Assembly: GCA_964219345.1 (NCBI GenBank)
Contig: CAXPPN010000053.1
Coordinates: 1-25,189 of the forward strand
From: UBA3537 sp964219345
GTDB lineage: Bacteria > Bacteroidota > Bacteroidia > Flavobacteriales > Flavobacteriaceae
Direction of reading: 5' to 3'
Length of the DNA stretch: 25,189 nucleotides
Shown here: piece by piece, positions 1 to 8,526 of the stretch
Layout of the letters: each line of letters starts with the position of its first letter
How positions within the stretch are numbered: position 1 is the first letter of the stretch
Program-made: the position numbers and the translations under genes
The notes under the pieces: generated by a model
Seen by the model: only the letters and a program-made list of their open reading frames with translations
The model's database searches: none
Told to the model about the DNA's origin: nothing

Positions 1-946
1 AGCGGTACATAATCCCAGCACCGTTGATACATAACAATTTTCCAATTGTTGGCTTTTCAGATGAATAATTTACGTGAGCAAAATGATTGATTCGACTCGC
101 TTCAATAGAATTTTTACTGTCAGTCACCGCATATATAACTCCTGACGTACCACCAGTGGCAGCAACTTCTCCACTGTTGAATACGTTTAGCGAAAGAGCG
201 TTGTTTGGCTGATCTCCTGCTCTATATGTTACTGGTATACCTTCAGGTAAACCGGTCTCGTCAGAAGCTCTTTTTGTAATGTATCCTTGTGGACTAAAAT
301 TTTCTACAATGTTTGGAACTAAGTCAGAATTAAAACCAAAGTAATCCAATAACCAATCCGCTATATTATTCAATTTATAGTCCCAAAATATACCTTCTGA
401 AAGACCATTTTTTGTGGTTGAAATTTCATCTGTTAGTTTAAATGCAATATAATCACCGGGTAACATGAACTTATGAATTTTTTTATACAACTCAGGTTCG
501 TTTTCTTTCACCCATTTGAGCTTAGAGGCTGTAAAATTTGCGGGGGAGTTTAAAAGATTGGAAACACAGCGTTCTTTGGTTAAATCTTCAAAAGCTTGTT
601 TACCAATATCTACAGCGCGACTGTCGCACCAAATAATGGAATTCCGCAGTGGTTCGCCCTCACGATCAACAAGCACCAAACCGTGCATTTGATAAGAAAT
701 TCCAACGGCTTGAATGGATGAAGGATCGATTTTTGATTCTTGTAAAATTCGTTTTGTAGCTTGAGATAAATAAGTCCACCAATCGTTAGGGTCTTGTTCC
801 GCCCAATCGCTTTTCTCTGAAATAATAGACATTTCGTGTTGGGGTTCGTGAAGACTCAATATATTTTCACTTGTAGCTGCATCTACTAAAGCCACTTTAA
901 CGGATGAACTTCCTAAGTCAAATCCTATATAATATTTACGACCCAT
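1..946 (-). CDS. xylB: Xylulokinase (FGGY kinase), C-terminal part cut by window edge
   Basis: Phosphorylates D-xylulose to xylulose-5-phosphate in the cytoplasm, linking xylose breakdown to the pentose phosphate pathway. About 315 residues are visible of the roughly 490 to 500 usual for the family; the rest lies beyond the left edge. The N-terminus carries the FGGY phosphate-binding segment GFDLGSSSVKVAL (residues 8-20). The substrate-binding QMHG motif typical of xylulokinases is at 86-89, and AGDQPNNA (243-250) supplies the probable catalytic Asp245. A GGTSG segment follows. The ATG at 946 is preceded by an A-rich stretch (AAAGAAAA) and gives the expected N-terminus. It is the last visible gene of the leftward operon, 32 bases after the GH43 gene. 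Xylulokinase is preferred over other FGGY kinases because of the QMHG motif and the xylan-degrading neighbours. A xylose isomerase gene would be expected just outside the window. Confidence 0.9.
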   Translation of the reverse strand, partial: MGRKYYIGFDLGSSSVKVALVDAATSENILSLHEPQHEMSIISEKSDWAEQDPNDWWTYLSQATKRILQESKIDPSSIQAVGISYQMHGLVLVDREGEPLRNSIIWCDSRAVDIGKQAFEDLTKERCVSNLLNSPANFTASKLKWVKENEPELYKKIHKFMLPGDYIAFKLTDEISTTKNGLSEGIFWDYKLNNIADWLLDYFGFNSDLVPNIVENFSPQGYITKRASDETGLPEGIPVTYRAGDQPNNALSLNVFNSGEVAATGGTSGVIYAVTDSKNSIEASRINHFAHVNYSSEKPTIGKLLCINGAGIMYR

Positions 947-978
947 TTTTCTTTAATTTAAATATATTCAAATTTGAT

Positions 979-2019
979 TTAAACATTGCCATATGGATTC
1001 AGAGTAATAATTGAACCGTCCTCTCGATACTTAATTTCAGCCACTTTTATGCAACGCAAATGCGTAATGCCTTTTGATAGAGATGAATCGTGATAAAATA
1101 AATATGTTTTATCTTCAATTTTACAAATAGAATGATGAGAAGTCCACCCTACAACAGGGTTCAAAACTCTACCTCTATATGTGAAAGGGCCATAAGGGTT
1201 ATTTCCAGTAGCATAACATATATAATGCGTATCCCCAGTAGAATACGAAAAGTAATATGTATCGTTATGTTTATGCATCCATGCTGCCTCAAAAAAACGG
1301 CGTTCGTGATCTCCTGAAAGAAGTAAATTACCATTTTTATCAAGAATTTGAAGTGCTTTAGGTTCTTCACTAAACTCAAGTAAATCCTCTGACATTTTTA
1401 CTACAAATGGAAGCAATGCTGGTTCATTTTTTGCAGGAATAAAAGCTGTTGGACTGTCAGATTGTTCAGCATTAAATTTACCTTTTTGCCATCGTTGTAA
1501 TTGTCCTCCCCATAGCCCACCAAAGTACATATAATAGGTGCCATCGTCGTCCTTATAAACTGCTGGATCAATTGAAAAGCTACCCTTAATGGCATTGGGT
1601 TGTGCAATAAAAGGGCCAGTAGGCTTATCACTTACGGCAACTCCAATTCGGAAAATATCATCATAATCCTTTGCTGGGAAGAAAAGGTAAAATTTTCCAT
1701 CTTTTTCGTTAGCATCTGGAGCCCACATTTGCTGTTTTGCCCAAGGTACATCGTCAACATGTAATGCTACTCCATGATCAATAGCTTCGCTATCAATTGA
1801 ATCCATAGAAATCACGTGATAATCTTCCATTGCAAAGTGACTACCTAAATCATCAAATGCCTCACCTGTATCAATGTCATGAGAAGGGTATATATATATT
1901 TTACCATTAAAATAATGAGCAGAGGGGTCTGCTGTGTATATATGATTTACTAAAGGTGCAGACAGTGCCTTTTTATTTAATGCATCAAAATCTATATGAT
2001 CGATATTGTCTTCAGGCAT
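979..2019 (-). CDS. Cytoplasmic glycoside hydrolase family 43, probable beta-xylosidase
   Basis: A 346-residue five-bladed beta-propeller glycosidase of the GH43 type. The three acidic catalytic positions of the family can be placed: Asp31 in YTADPSAHY as general base, Asp151 in SIDPAVYKDDDG as pKa modulator, and Glu244 in FFEAAWMHK as general acid. There is no signal peptide or lipobox, so the enzyme should be cytoplasmic. It lies 5 bases downstream of the sugar symporter gene and 32 bases before xylulokinase, which suggests that it releases xylose from short xylo-oligosaccharides after import. From memory the sequence resembles GH43 subfamily 1 proteins, but the subfamily cannot be proved by eye. 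Alpha-L-arabinofuranosidase or bifunctional activity is the main alternative, since both occur in GH43. The family assignment is firm; the substrate is inferred from context. Confidence 0.88.
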   Translation of the reverse strand: MPEDNIDHIDFDALNKKALSAPLVNHIYTADPSAHYFNGKIYIYPSHDIDTGEAFDDLGSHFAMEDYHVISMDSIDSEAIDHGVALHVDDVPWAKQQMWAPDANEKDGKFYLFFPAKDYDDIFRIGVAVSDKPTGPFIAQPNAIKGSFSIDPAVYKDDDGTYYMYFGGLWGGQLQRWQKGKFNAEQSDSPTAFIPAKNEPALLPFVVKMSEDLLEFSEEPKALQILDKNGNLLLSGDHERRFFEAAWMHKHNDTYYFSYSTGDTHYICYATGNNPYGPFTYRGRVLNPVVGWTSHHSICKIEDKTYLFYHDSSLSKGITHLRCIKVAEIKYREDGSIITLNPYGNV

Positions 2020-2024
2020 AATTG

Positions 2025-3464
2025 TTAGTTATTTCGTCTTTGTTTTAAGTCTAATTCAATTTGAGTTTCCATAATTTTATTTATTTCGTAGAAAAATAAA
2101 AGAGCTACACCCATCAAAAATGGTATTGAGGGATAAACACTAACAAGAAGTTTAGTGCCTAATACTGCCTCAGAAGATTGTCCCAATTCACTGTTTGCAA
2201 CATAGCCATAAGATGAAAGTATTTGAGTTACCAATGAACTTCCGACAGTGAGTCCAAGTTTAAGTCCAACCATCATGGCAGAAAATATTATAGCAGTTGC
2301 TCTGCGGTTATTTTTCCACTCTGAAAAATCTGCCACATCAGCAATCATAGCCCATAACAACGGAATGGTGATTCCATAGAAAAAACCATGTAAAATTTGA
2401 GCTCCAAAAATAAATGCAATTGAAGTGGGTTTAAGGAAGTAAAAAAGAAGAATAAATAGGGTTGAGATAAATAAAAACCATCCAAAAACATTTCGTTTTC
2501 CATACTTGTCTGCCAAAGGTTTCGAAAAACCAATTCCAATAATCATAAAAATAATACCACCAGCATTAAATAAACCAAATCCAGCAGATACTGGATCGTT
2601 TCCAAAGAAATTGATCCCTACACTCGATAGAAATTCTAAAATTGGACTAATAAAATTGGTTAGATATGAAACATCAATAAAGTTTTCAAAGTAATACACA
2701 TAGCTACCCCCTTTCATGGCTAAAGATATGAAAGTCAGGGTGGTTAGAATCAACATTATTACCCAGGGTTTATTAGAAATCAAGTCTGCAAAATCTTCCC
2801 TAAGTGTTGATTCTTGTTCTTTTTTCGGAATAACACGTTCTTTAGTTGTGAAAAAAGTAATGAGCAATAAAATAGTACCAATGATGGCCAACCAAGTCAT
2901 TACTATTTCAATTCCAACAGCTTTGTCGCCTTCACCTGCATAAATTATAATTGGAAGCATAAAGACCTGGACAAAAAATTGAGCAAACATAACTGCTACA
3001 AAACGAAATGATGAAATACTGTTGCGTTCTTTCATATTACCAGTGATTACGCCACTTAATGCGGAATAAGGCAAATTACTTGAGGCATAGAGCAGTAATA
3101 AAAGTGTATAGGTGACAACGGCATAAACAACTTTACCCTTGTAACTAAAATCGGGTGTAGTAAATGCTAAAACTGAAATCACTCCAAGGGGTACGGCAGT
3201 CCACAAAATCCAAGGTCGAAATTTACCCCATTTGGATTTGGTACGGTCAGCAATAGCGCCCACAATGGGATTAAAACCAAATGCGGCTATGGTTCCCACA
3301 ATAAACATAAGAGCAGTGGCATCATCGGCTTGTAAACCATAAATATCGGTATAGAAATAGGCTAAATAAGTCATTAGGGTTTGAAAAACAAGATTAGCAG
3401 CTAGATCTCCTAGACCATAACCTATTTTTTCTGTAATTGATAATTTTTCTGAAATGGATTTCAT
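2025..3464 (-). CDS. GPH-family sugar:cation symporter (MFS superfamily)
   Basis: A 479-residue polytopic inner-membrane protein with about twelve hydrophobic segments. It matches the glycoside-pentoside-hexuronide (GPH) symporter family, whose members include xyloside and melibiose carriers. Family hallmarks are the N-terminal GYGLGDLAANLVF segment (15-27), the cytoplasmic loop DRTKSKWGKFRPW after helix 2 (73-85), and the SNLPYSALSG region. The role is probably cation-coupled uptake of xylose, xylobiose or short xylo-oligosaccharides from periplasm to cytoplasm, because it is placed between a GH10 xylanase and a cytoplasmic GH43. Spacing is 10 bases from GH10 and 5 bases to GH43, consistent with one transcript. 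The exact substrate and coupling ion cannot be read from the sequence. Confidence 0.9.
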   Translation of the reverse strand: MKSISEKLSITEKIGYGLGDLAANLVFQTLMTYLAYFYTDIYGLQADDATALMFIVGTIAAFGFNPIVGAIADRTKSKWGKFRPWILWTAVPLGVISVLAFTTPDFSYKGKVVYAVVTYTLLLLLYASSNLPYSALSGVITGNMKERNSISSFRFVAVMFAQFFVQVFMLPIIIYAGEGDKAVGIEIVMTWLAIIGTILLLITFFTTKERVIPKKEQESTLREDFADLISNKPWVIMLILTTLTFISLAMKGGSYVYYFENFIDVSYLTNFISPILEFLSSVGINFFGNDPVSAGFGLFNAGGIIFMIIGIGFSKPLADKYGKRNVFGWFLFISTLFILLFYFLKPTSIAFIFGAQILHGFFYGITIPLLWAMIADVADFSEWKNNRRATAIIFSAMMVGLKLGLTVGSSLVTQILSSYGYVANSELGQSSEAVLGTKLLVSVYPSIPFLMGVALLFFYEINKIMETQIELDLKQRRNN

Positions 3465-3474
3465 ACAAACATTT

Positions 3475-4620
3475 TTAGTTTTGTTGTTTGGTTTCTACCT
3501 CTAAGACGCTTTGATAGGCGAGCTTTGGGTTGTAATTTCTATCAAACAATAATGGATAATTTGTACGCCCTTTAATAGGCCAATCATTGAGCCAAGAATG
3601 TTTGTCCATCACGCCCCAGAAGGTGACTCTTTTTATTTTATCACTATGCTTGACAAAAAGTTGGAAAATATCGTGATAGCGTTTTGCTAATTGTTTTTGA
3701 ACTTTCTTTGGGAGTTTGTTTGGATAAGGACTCATTTTTGAGTCGCCCTCGAACTGAGAAAAATTTTGAGTCACCTCAGCACCAACCATTTCCCATGGAT
3801 TCGGTAGAACAGATATATCGAGCTCTGTAAAAGACACAGGGACCCCAGCGGCATGAACATCCAAAATAATCTGTTCAATTTGGTCTAAACTAGGTGATGC
3901 TAAGTCCCAATGTGCCTGAACTCCAACACCATCAATCTTAACTCCACTTGATTTGAGTTTTTTAACCATATTTAAAATACCTGCCCTTTTTTCTTGTTTA
4001 TAAAAATTATAATCATTGTAAATTAAGTCGGCCTCTGGGTCAGCTTTTTCAGCAAGTTTAAAAACATCGCTTATGTAATTTTCACCCAAATTATGAAAAA
4101 AAACAGATTTACGTAATGTTCCATCCTCATTAAAAGCTTCATTAACAACATCCCAAGCATCTATTTTTCCTCGATATCTTGAAACTACAGTATTAACATG
4201 ATTTGTTACATATTCTTGCATTTCAACTGCATTATCAATGTTTTGCATAAAATCAGCCAATTGACTATGCCAAACTAATGCATGACCTACAATATACATG
4301 TCGTTTTTTAGTCCAAGCTCTACATAACGATCTGCAGTATTAAAATCAAATGTATTTGGTTTTGGATGAATAAACATCCATTTCAATGAATTCTCAGGGG
4401 TTATGGAGTTAAACTCAGAAGTTACAATATTTTCAGATTTTTGATCATTTCCTAATATAATTTCTTCATTTATAGCTGCACCTAAATGAAATAGTCCTTT
4501 GAAGTGGGTTGCAAGAGTTGAATTGTTAGTTTTTGGAACTAATACCGTATGGGCACAGCTAATCGTACATATTATCGCACTAACAATGCTTATGTAACTT
4601 ATTTTTTTTATTCTTTTCAT
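3475..4620 (-). CDS. GH10 endo-beta-1,4-xylanase, probable lipoprotein
   Basis: A 381-residue (beta/alpha)8-barrel enzyme cutting beta-1,4-xylan internally with retention of configuration. GH10 signatures are plain: WMFIHPKPNTFDF (81-93), GHALVWHSQ (112-120), the acid/base Glu161 in DVVNEAF, GVGVQAHWD (231-239), and the nucleophile Glu266 in SFTELDIS. The length fits a single catalytic domain without CBM. The N-terminus has a short basic start, a hydrophobic core and TIS-Cys22, a plausible lipobox. The residues after the cysteine (A-H-T-V) lack the acidic run typical of Bacteroidota lipoproteins exported to the cell surface, unlike the SusD of this locus. It may therefore face the periplasm and trim imported fragments. 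It follows the beta-helix gene by 28 bases in the operon. Confidence 0.95.
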   Translation of the reverse strand: MKRIKKISYISIVSAIICTISCAHTVLVPKTNNSTLATHFKGLFHLGAAINEEIILGNDQKSENIVTSEFNSITPENSLKWMFIHPKPNTFDFNTADRYVELGLKNDMYIVGHALVWHSQLADFMQNIDNAVEMQEYVTNHVNTVVSRYRGKIDAWDVVNEAFNEDGTLRKSVFFHNLGENYISDVFKLAEKADPEADLIYNDYNFYKQEKRAGILNMVKKLKSSGVKIDGVGVQAHWDLASPSLDQIEQIILDVHAAGVPVSFTELDISVLPNPWEMVGAEVTQNFSQFEGDSKMSPYPNKLPKKVQKQLAKRYHDIFQLFVKHSDKIKRVTFWGVMDKHSWLNDWPIKGRTNYPLLFDRNYNPKLAYQSVLEVETKQQN

Positions 4621-4648
4621 CTTAAAATCATTATTGTATAGCTAATAA

Positions 4649-6955
4649 TTAATGCTTAATAAAGCGTAAGGTTTGTGTTTTATTTTTTGACGGATTTATA
4701 ATTTTTAAAATATAAAGTCCTGTACTTAGATTTGAAACCTCAATTGTACGCGTTTGTTGATGGTGGGTTTGGGATAATTTATATGTTTTCCCAAAAAGAT
4801 CATAAACTAAAACTATGTCTTTCTTCAAAAGATTTGAAATTTGTAATCGATCTGATGCTGGATTGGGGTACAAAATAAAATTGGAATTTGAATCAACAGG
4901 ACTTATAGCACTTAGTGAGTTTCCAATAAACTCATATGCTCCAATGTCTACAATATCATCAACATTAGAAAAATCTACTGCTGGACTTCCTTGTGGCATC
5001 AATGAAAAATCGTCAATAAAATAATCCCCACCTCCATCATCCATTGTTGGTCCTTTGACATAAACAAATAAATTATCAGCAGAGCCATAGGTATAATCGC
5101 CCGTTAGTAGTGTCCATTCTTGATCCGAAGAATCAGTGACCGAAGTGAGATTGGTGAAAGTATTTAATGTAGAGTTTTTTATGGTCAACTGTGAAGTTCC
5201 AGAAACGCCTTGAGCTAGTCTTACCCAAACATAAAATGTGTAGGTTTCGCCCACAGTTAATAAGTTATCTAATACCAATTTTGGACTGTGCCAAGATTCA
5301 CTTCTTTCAGTTGTTAACAAACTACTGTTTCCAGTTTGTGATGTATTTCCGATGGTTTGAATTGTGGCAGGACCAAAAGTAGACCACCCATCCACTGAGT
5401 TTTCAAAACTAGAGGATGAAATAGCATTTGCAGCTGGCCTTGAGTTGCCCAAAAAATCATTTTCGGGAGTATAGCTTGGATCACCTGCATCAATGGCAGG
5501 AGAGTTTGTAGTGATTGAAAAATCAGTAGCTGAAATATCAATTAGACCATTTACAACTGCCGGTGCAGAAATAAAAAGAGGGTCTTGATCAATAATATTA
5601 TTTTCTGAAGTTGCTGGCCAGGCATAAGTCCCATTCAAAAAAAGGTTATTATTTGCAATCCTACTCCCCGAAACCTGGTTCAATTGAAGTGCTGTAAATC
5701 CATTTTCGTAGTAAGATGGTGCATCTTCTAGTGGCCTTGTAATCACAATATTATTTACAACTGTTGAATTTAAAACTTTATTGGATTTAATACCAGCAAC
5801 ATTCTGGCCTCTATGTGAAGGATTACCCTCAGCAACGGAAAGGTCTTGAATGTATTCATGAACACCATTAAAATAAAGCGTATTATTTCTAATAATTGCT
5901 GATGCAGCTAAAGAATTATCAAAATTAATCCCATTCTTACCATTGTTAACACATATATTATTTTCAAACAAAAAGCTGCCATTATAACTAGGGTCGCTTC
6001 TTGTAACATATAAACCCTGACCATCCACTATACTGTTGTAATCAGCTGTTCCATAATTTGGGTTTTCATTTCCTGAATTATCGGGTAATTGGGTTACATA
6101 AAATGGGATTCTGTTCCAATTATTATACACCAAATTACCGCGTATGATCATTTTTATATTTGTTCCATTATCAGCTTCCGAGGAAGCAATAGTCTCTGCA
6201 AATACAACGGCACTTGAGGCCGAAGAAGTCCACCACGTAGTGTTGTAAACTGTATTATTTTCAATGGTAATGTGGTCACTGTCATTAAATCGAATTCCAG
6301 ACCCAGGTGTATCATGAACAATATTGTTTCGAATTATAATATGGTGATGTGCACCATATCCACCCCAAATACCCTTTCCAGAAAAATAACTGTGATTGTA
6401 ATTAGTAGAACTATCCCCATCTTCAGCGACTGCAACTTTATAAGCTCTATTGTCCATTGCCATATCATAATTAATGGCCTGTGATGGCCCGATGACCTCA
6501 AACCCTTCAACAATAATGTAGTTCATATCATTAGCGATTTGAATTCCGCCTTTTCCATCAAATTCGATTACAGGCGAATGGCCAGGATAATTTTTGAGGG
6601 TAATATAATTATTTTCTAAACCTGACTTGTTAATGGTAACAACATGTGGGTTACTCATGTTGGTGTTAGTTGAGGGATCAACTGTACCATAATTCTGGTT
6701 TCTATAAGTACCTTCCATAACATATACCGTTCCACCAGCTTCAACTTCTGATATCGCTCTGTTTATAGTTTGAAAAGGAGATGTTTCTAAACCATTATTT
6801 CCATCAGAACCTAATTCATGAGAAACATAATAATCCTGCGCATGTAAAGACGTGGATAACAGTATTACAATAAAAAATATGTGCGTATAAAAATTACTTG
6901 ATTGTATTTTACAACTGCTAAATAAGTACATCTTATTATTCAATTTTGATATCAT
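4649..6955 (-). CDS. Secreted right-handed parallel beta-helix protein with inserted CBM22-like module and T9SS sorting domain
   Basis: A 768-residue exported protein. Residues 1-40 form a long signal peptide ending SLHAQ; starting at Met9 would give a more usual length. Residues 41-90 are the entry strand of pectate-lyase-like beta-helices (YYVS..GSDGNNGLETSPFQTI). Residues about 130-480 contain repeated helix rungs (IIIRNNIVHD, ITIENNTVYN, FLFENNICVN, AIIRNNTLYF). Residues about 511-655 resemble a CBM22/CBM4_9 module (FENSVDGW, RSESWHSPK, YTFYVWVRL, WTLLTGDY, YFIDDFSL). This module interrupts the usual C-terminal cap: GNSRP is at 503-507 and DIGAYEF at 670-676. Residues about 695-768 are a type A T9SS sorting domain beginning YPNPASDRL. 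The beta-helix fold serves lyases (PL1, PL6 and others) and hydrolases (GH120 xylosidases, GH141), and no catalytic signature could be assigned. A surface or secreted xylan-active enzyme is inferred from the CBM and neighbours. Confidence 0.8.
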   Translation of the reverse strand: MISKLNNKMYLFSSCKIQSSNFYTHIFFIVILLSTSLHAQDYYVSHELGSDGNNGLETSPFQTINRAISEVEAGGTVYVMEGTYRNQNYGTVDPSTNTNMSNPHVVTINKSGLENNYITLKNYPGHSPVIEFDGKGGIQIANDMNYIIVEGFEVIGPSQAINYDMAMDNRAYKVAVAEDGDSSTNYNHSYFSGKGIWGGYGAHHHIIIRNNIVHDTPGSGIRFNDSDHITIENNTVYNTTWWTSSASSAVVFAETIASSEADNGTNIKMIIRGNLVYNNWNRIPFYVTQLPDNSGNENPNYGTADYNSIVDGQGLYVTRSDPSYNGSFLFENNICVNNGKNGINFDNSLAASAIIRNNTLYFNGVHEYIQDLSVAEGNPSHRGQNVAGIKSNKVLNSTVVNNIVITRPLEDAPSYYENGFTALQLNQVSGSRIANNNLFLNGTYAWPATSENNIIDQDPLFISAPAVVNGLIDISATDFSITTNSPAIDAGDPSYTPENDFLGNSRPAANAISSSSFENSVDGWSTFGPATIQTIGNTSQTGNSSLLTTERSESWHSPKLVLDNLLTVGETYTFYVWVRLAQGVSGTSQLTIKNSTLNTFTNLTSVTDSSDQEWTLLTGDYTYGSADNLFVYVKGPTMDDGGGDYFIDDFSLMPQGSPAVDFSNVDDIVDIGAYEFIGNSLSAISPVDSNSNFILYPNPASDRLQISNLLKKDIVLVYDLFGKTYKLSQTHHQQTRTIEVSNLSTGLYILKIINPSKNKTQTLRFIKH

Positions 6956-6986
6956 AAATGTAGTTTGGTAGATTTAAATTAATTGA

Positions 6987-7020
6987 AACATTTGGGTATA
7001 TCAATGTAACATTTGAGGAT
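6987..7020 (-). promoter_or_regulatory. Candidate operator: imperfect direct repeat spaced 21 bases
   Basis: The 113-base gap between the first sulfatase and the beta-helix gene is the widest in the operon and lies just upstream of the beta-helix start at 6955. On the plus strand it has AACATTTGGGTAT starting at 6987 and AACATTTGAGGAT starting at 7008. These match at 11 of 13 positions and are exactly 21 bases apart, that is two helical turns. A dimeric regulator such as the local HTCS could use such a site, perhaps with an internal promoter. The same CAAATGT core occurs once at 18770-18776 in the susC-HTCS intergenic region. No clear TANNTTTG box was found here. The function is inferred, and chance is possible in AT-rich DNA. 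Confidence 0.3.
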
Positions 7021-7068
7021 AAAAATATACCGCTATGAACAAAATTTAGAGATTTAATATGTTCTAAT

Positions 7069-8514
7069 TCATTTATTATTTATTGGATCTTGATTTACAA
7101 AATCTCTCATAACTTTAAGTTTTTCGCTATACTTCTTAACCAATTCGGCATTTTCTACTCGTTTTGATATATCAATGTTTTGCTTTAAATCTTCTTTTAA
7201 GTTGTACAGCATATTTCCCAAATATTTCTCTCCTTGATAGAATTCTGTATAGGAAAAATTTTCATCCACTACAGCCTCCCCTTCTTTGTATCTTGTATAT
7301 ATTTCATCTTTTAATTGAAAAGATGGGTCTTTCATTACAGGAGTCAAACTTTTTCCGTGAATATAACTAGGTGGCTCAATACCTGTTAATTCGCAAAGTG
7401 TGGGATAGACATCTATTAGTTCTGTGAATGAAGATGTAATTTGACCTTTAGCATATCCTGGGGAAGAAATAATAAATGGTATTTTTATGGCTTCATAAAA
7501 GGTGCTGTGTTTACACCAAAAACCATGCTCTCCTAAAAAGAAGCCATGATCACTCCACAAAATTATGGTTGTATTATCTCTCAGTCCTAAATCATCTAAT
7601 CCTTGAATTAAATCACCAATTAGAACATCCATATAACTAACACTTGCATAATAACCATGAATCAAATTTCTTGACATTTCGTCACTTAATAATCCTTCAC
7701 TTGGAATATCTAAATACATATTTCTTAACTCAGCGGAATCGTGTTGTGCATGCATTGCAATGAAAGGGGAATTTTGGGGTTGATAAGTATTATCCGCAAG
7801 TTCTACTGAATCATGAGCATACATATCCCAGTACTTTTTGGGTTGTATGAAAGGAAGATGTGGAGAGACGTAACCAACAGCCATAAAAAATGGTTTGTCA
7901 GCATCTTTCATTTCTTTCATTTTTTGTAAGGCTCTTTTTGTAACCTTGCCATCGTTATAGGCATAATCATCTACATCTGGATATTCAAATGCAGGTCCTT
8001 TAGGACCATGTGACCCCTTCTCGCCGTTGCGTTTTCGCTCTTGTGCGATGGGGTCTTGATAGTCGGCTTGGTGAGCTCCTCCGTCGTTTTCAGACCAATA
8101 CTCTTTAGTATCATCTGGAAAATGATATATTTTCCCATAGGAAACAGTTTCATAACCATTTTCCATAAAAAGTTGATTTAGTGTAATTGCTTCTGGAATA
8201 TCAACTGAAGCACGAGAGGTGTAATCATTAAAGCGATCTTGACTTGGACGTATCCCTGTCATAATACTCGCGCGACTAGCCCCACAAACAGCAATGTTAG
8301 TAAAAGCATTATTAAATTGAAGCCCCTCAGATGCCAGTTTATCAATATTCGGGGTAATCATGTTTGACTCCCCATAAGAATTAATTTTAGGTCTAAAATC
8401 ATCAACGGAAATAAATAAAATATTGTGTTTTTTTGTCCCTGTTTGAGCTGTTATAAATTGGGACGACAAAAACAATCCAAAAAGAACAATTGTTAAGGTA
8501 TTAATGCATTTCAT
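7069..8514 (-). CDS. S1-family sulfatase, iduronate-2-sulfatase-like type
   Basis: A 481-residue exported sulfate-ester hydrolase. The signal peptide ends near SQFITAQ (about residue 24). The metal-binding Asp38-Asp39 pair lies in LFISVDDF. The formylglycine motif is Cys77-G-A-S-Arg81, followed by ASIMTG, so the active-site aldehyde must be made from cysteine by a maturation enzyme not in this window. GKIYH (127-131), SPHLPF (217-222) and SDHGFFLGEHGFW (321-333) correspond to iduronate-2-sulfatase-type active-site segments and suggest subfamily S1_7; this assignment is from memory. There is no T9SS tail and no lipobox, so a periplasmic location is likely. It lies 12 bases after the second sulfatase. 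The probable role is removal of sulfate from imported xylan oligosaccharides; the sulfated sugar and position are unknown. Confidence 0.9.
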   Translation of the reverse strand: MKCINTLTIVLFGLFLSSQFITAQTGTKKHNILFISVDDFRPKINSYGESNMITPNIDKLASEGLQFNNAFTNIAVCGASRASIMTGIRPSQDRFNDYTSRASVDIPEAITLNQLFMENGYETVSYGKIYHFPDDTKEYWSENDGGAHQADYQDPIAQERKRNGEKGSHGPKGPAFEYPDVDDYAYNDGKVTKRALQKMKEMKDADKPFFMAVGYVSPHLPFIQPKKYWDMYAHDSVELADNTYQPQNSPFIAMHAQHDSAELRNMYLDIPSEGLLSDEMSRNLIHGYYASVSYMDVLIGDLIQGLDDLGLRDNTTIILWSDHGFFLGEHGFWCKHSTFYEAIKIPFIISSPGYAKGQITSSFTELIDVYPTLCELTGIEPPSYIHGKSLTPVMKDPSFQLKDEIYTRYKEGEAVVDENFSYTEFYQGEKYLGNMLYNLKEDLKQNIDISKRVENAELVKKYSEKLKVMRDFVNQDPINNK

Positions 8515-8526
8515 TTTTTTAAAAAT

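Noticed and set aside
968..977. Palindrome TCAAATTTGA between the GH43 and xylulokinase genes
   Set aside because: Short AT-rich palindrome, expected by chance; no repeat of it was seen at other junctions.
6995..7031. Inverted repeat GGTATAT / ATATACC in the sulfatase to beta-helix gap, considered as a terminator
   Set aside because: The stem is only 7 bp and AT-rich, the loop is 23 bases, and no U tract follows on the minus strand.
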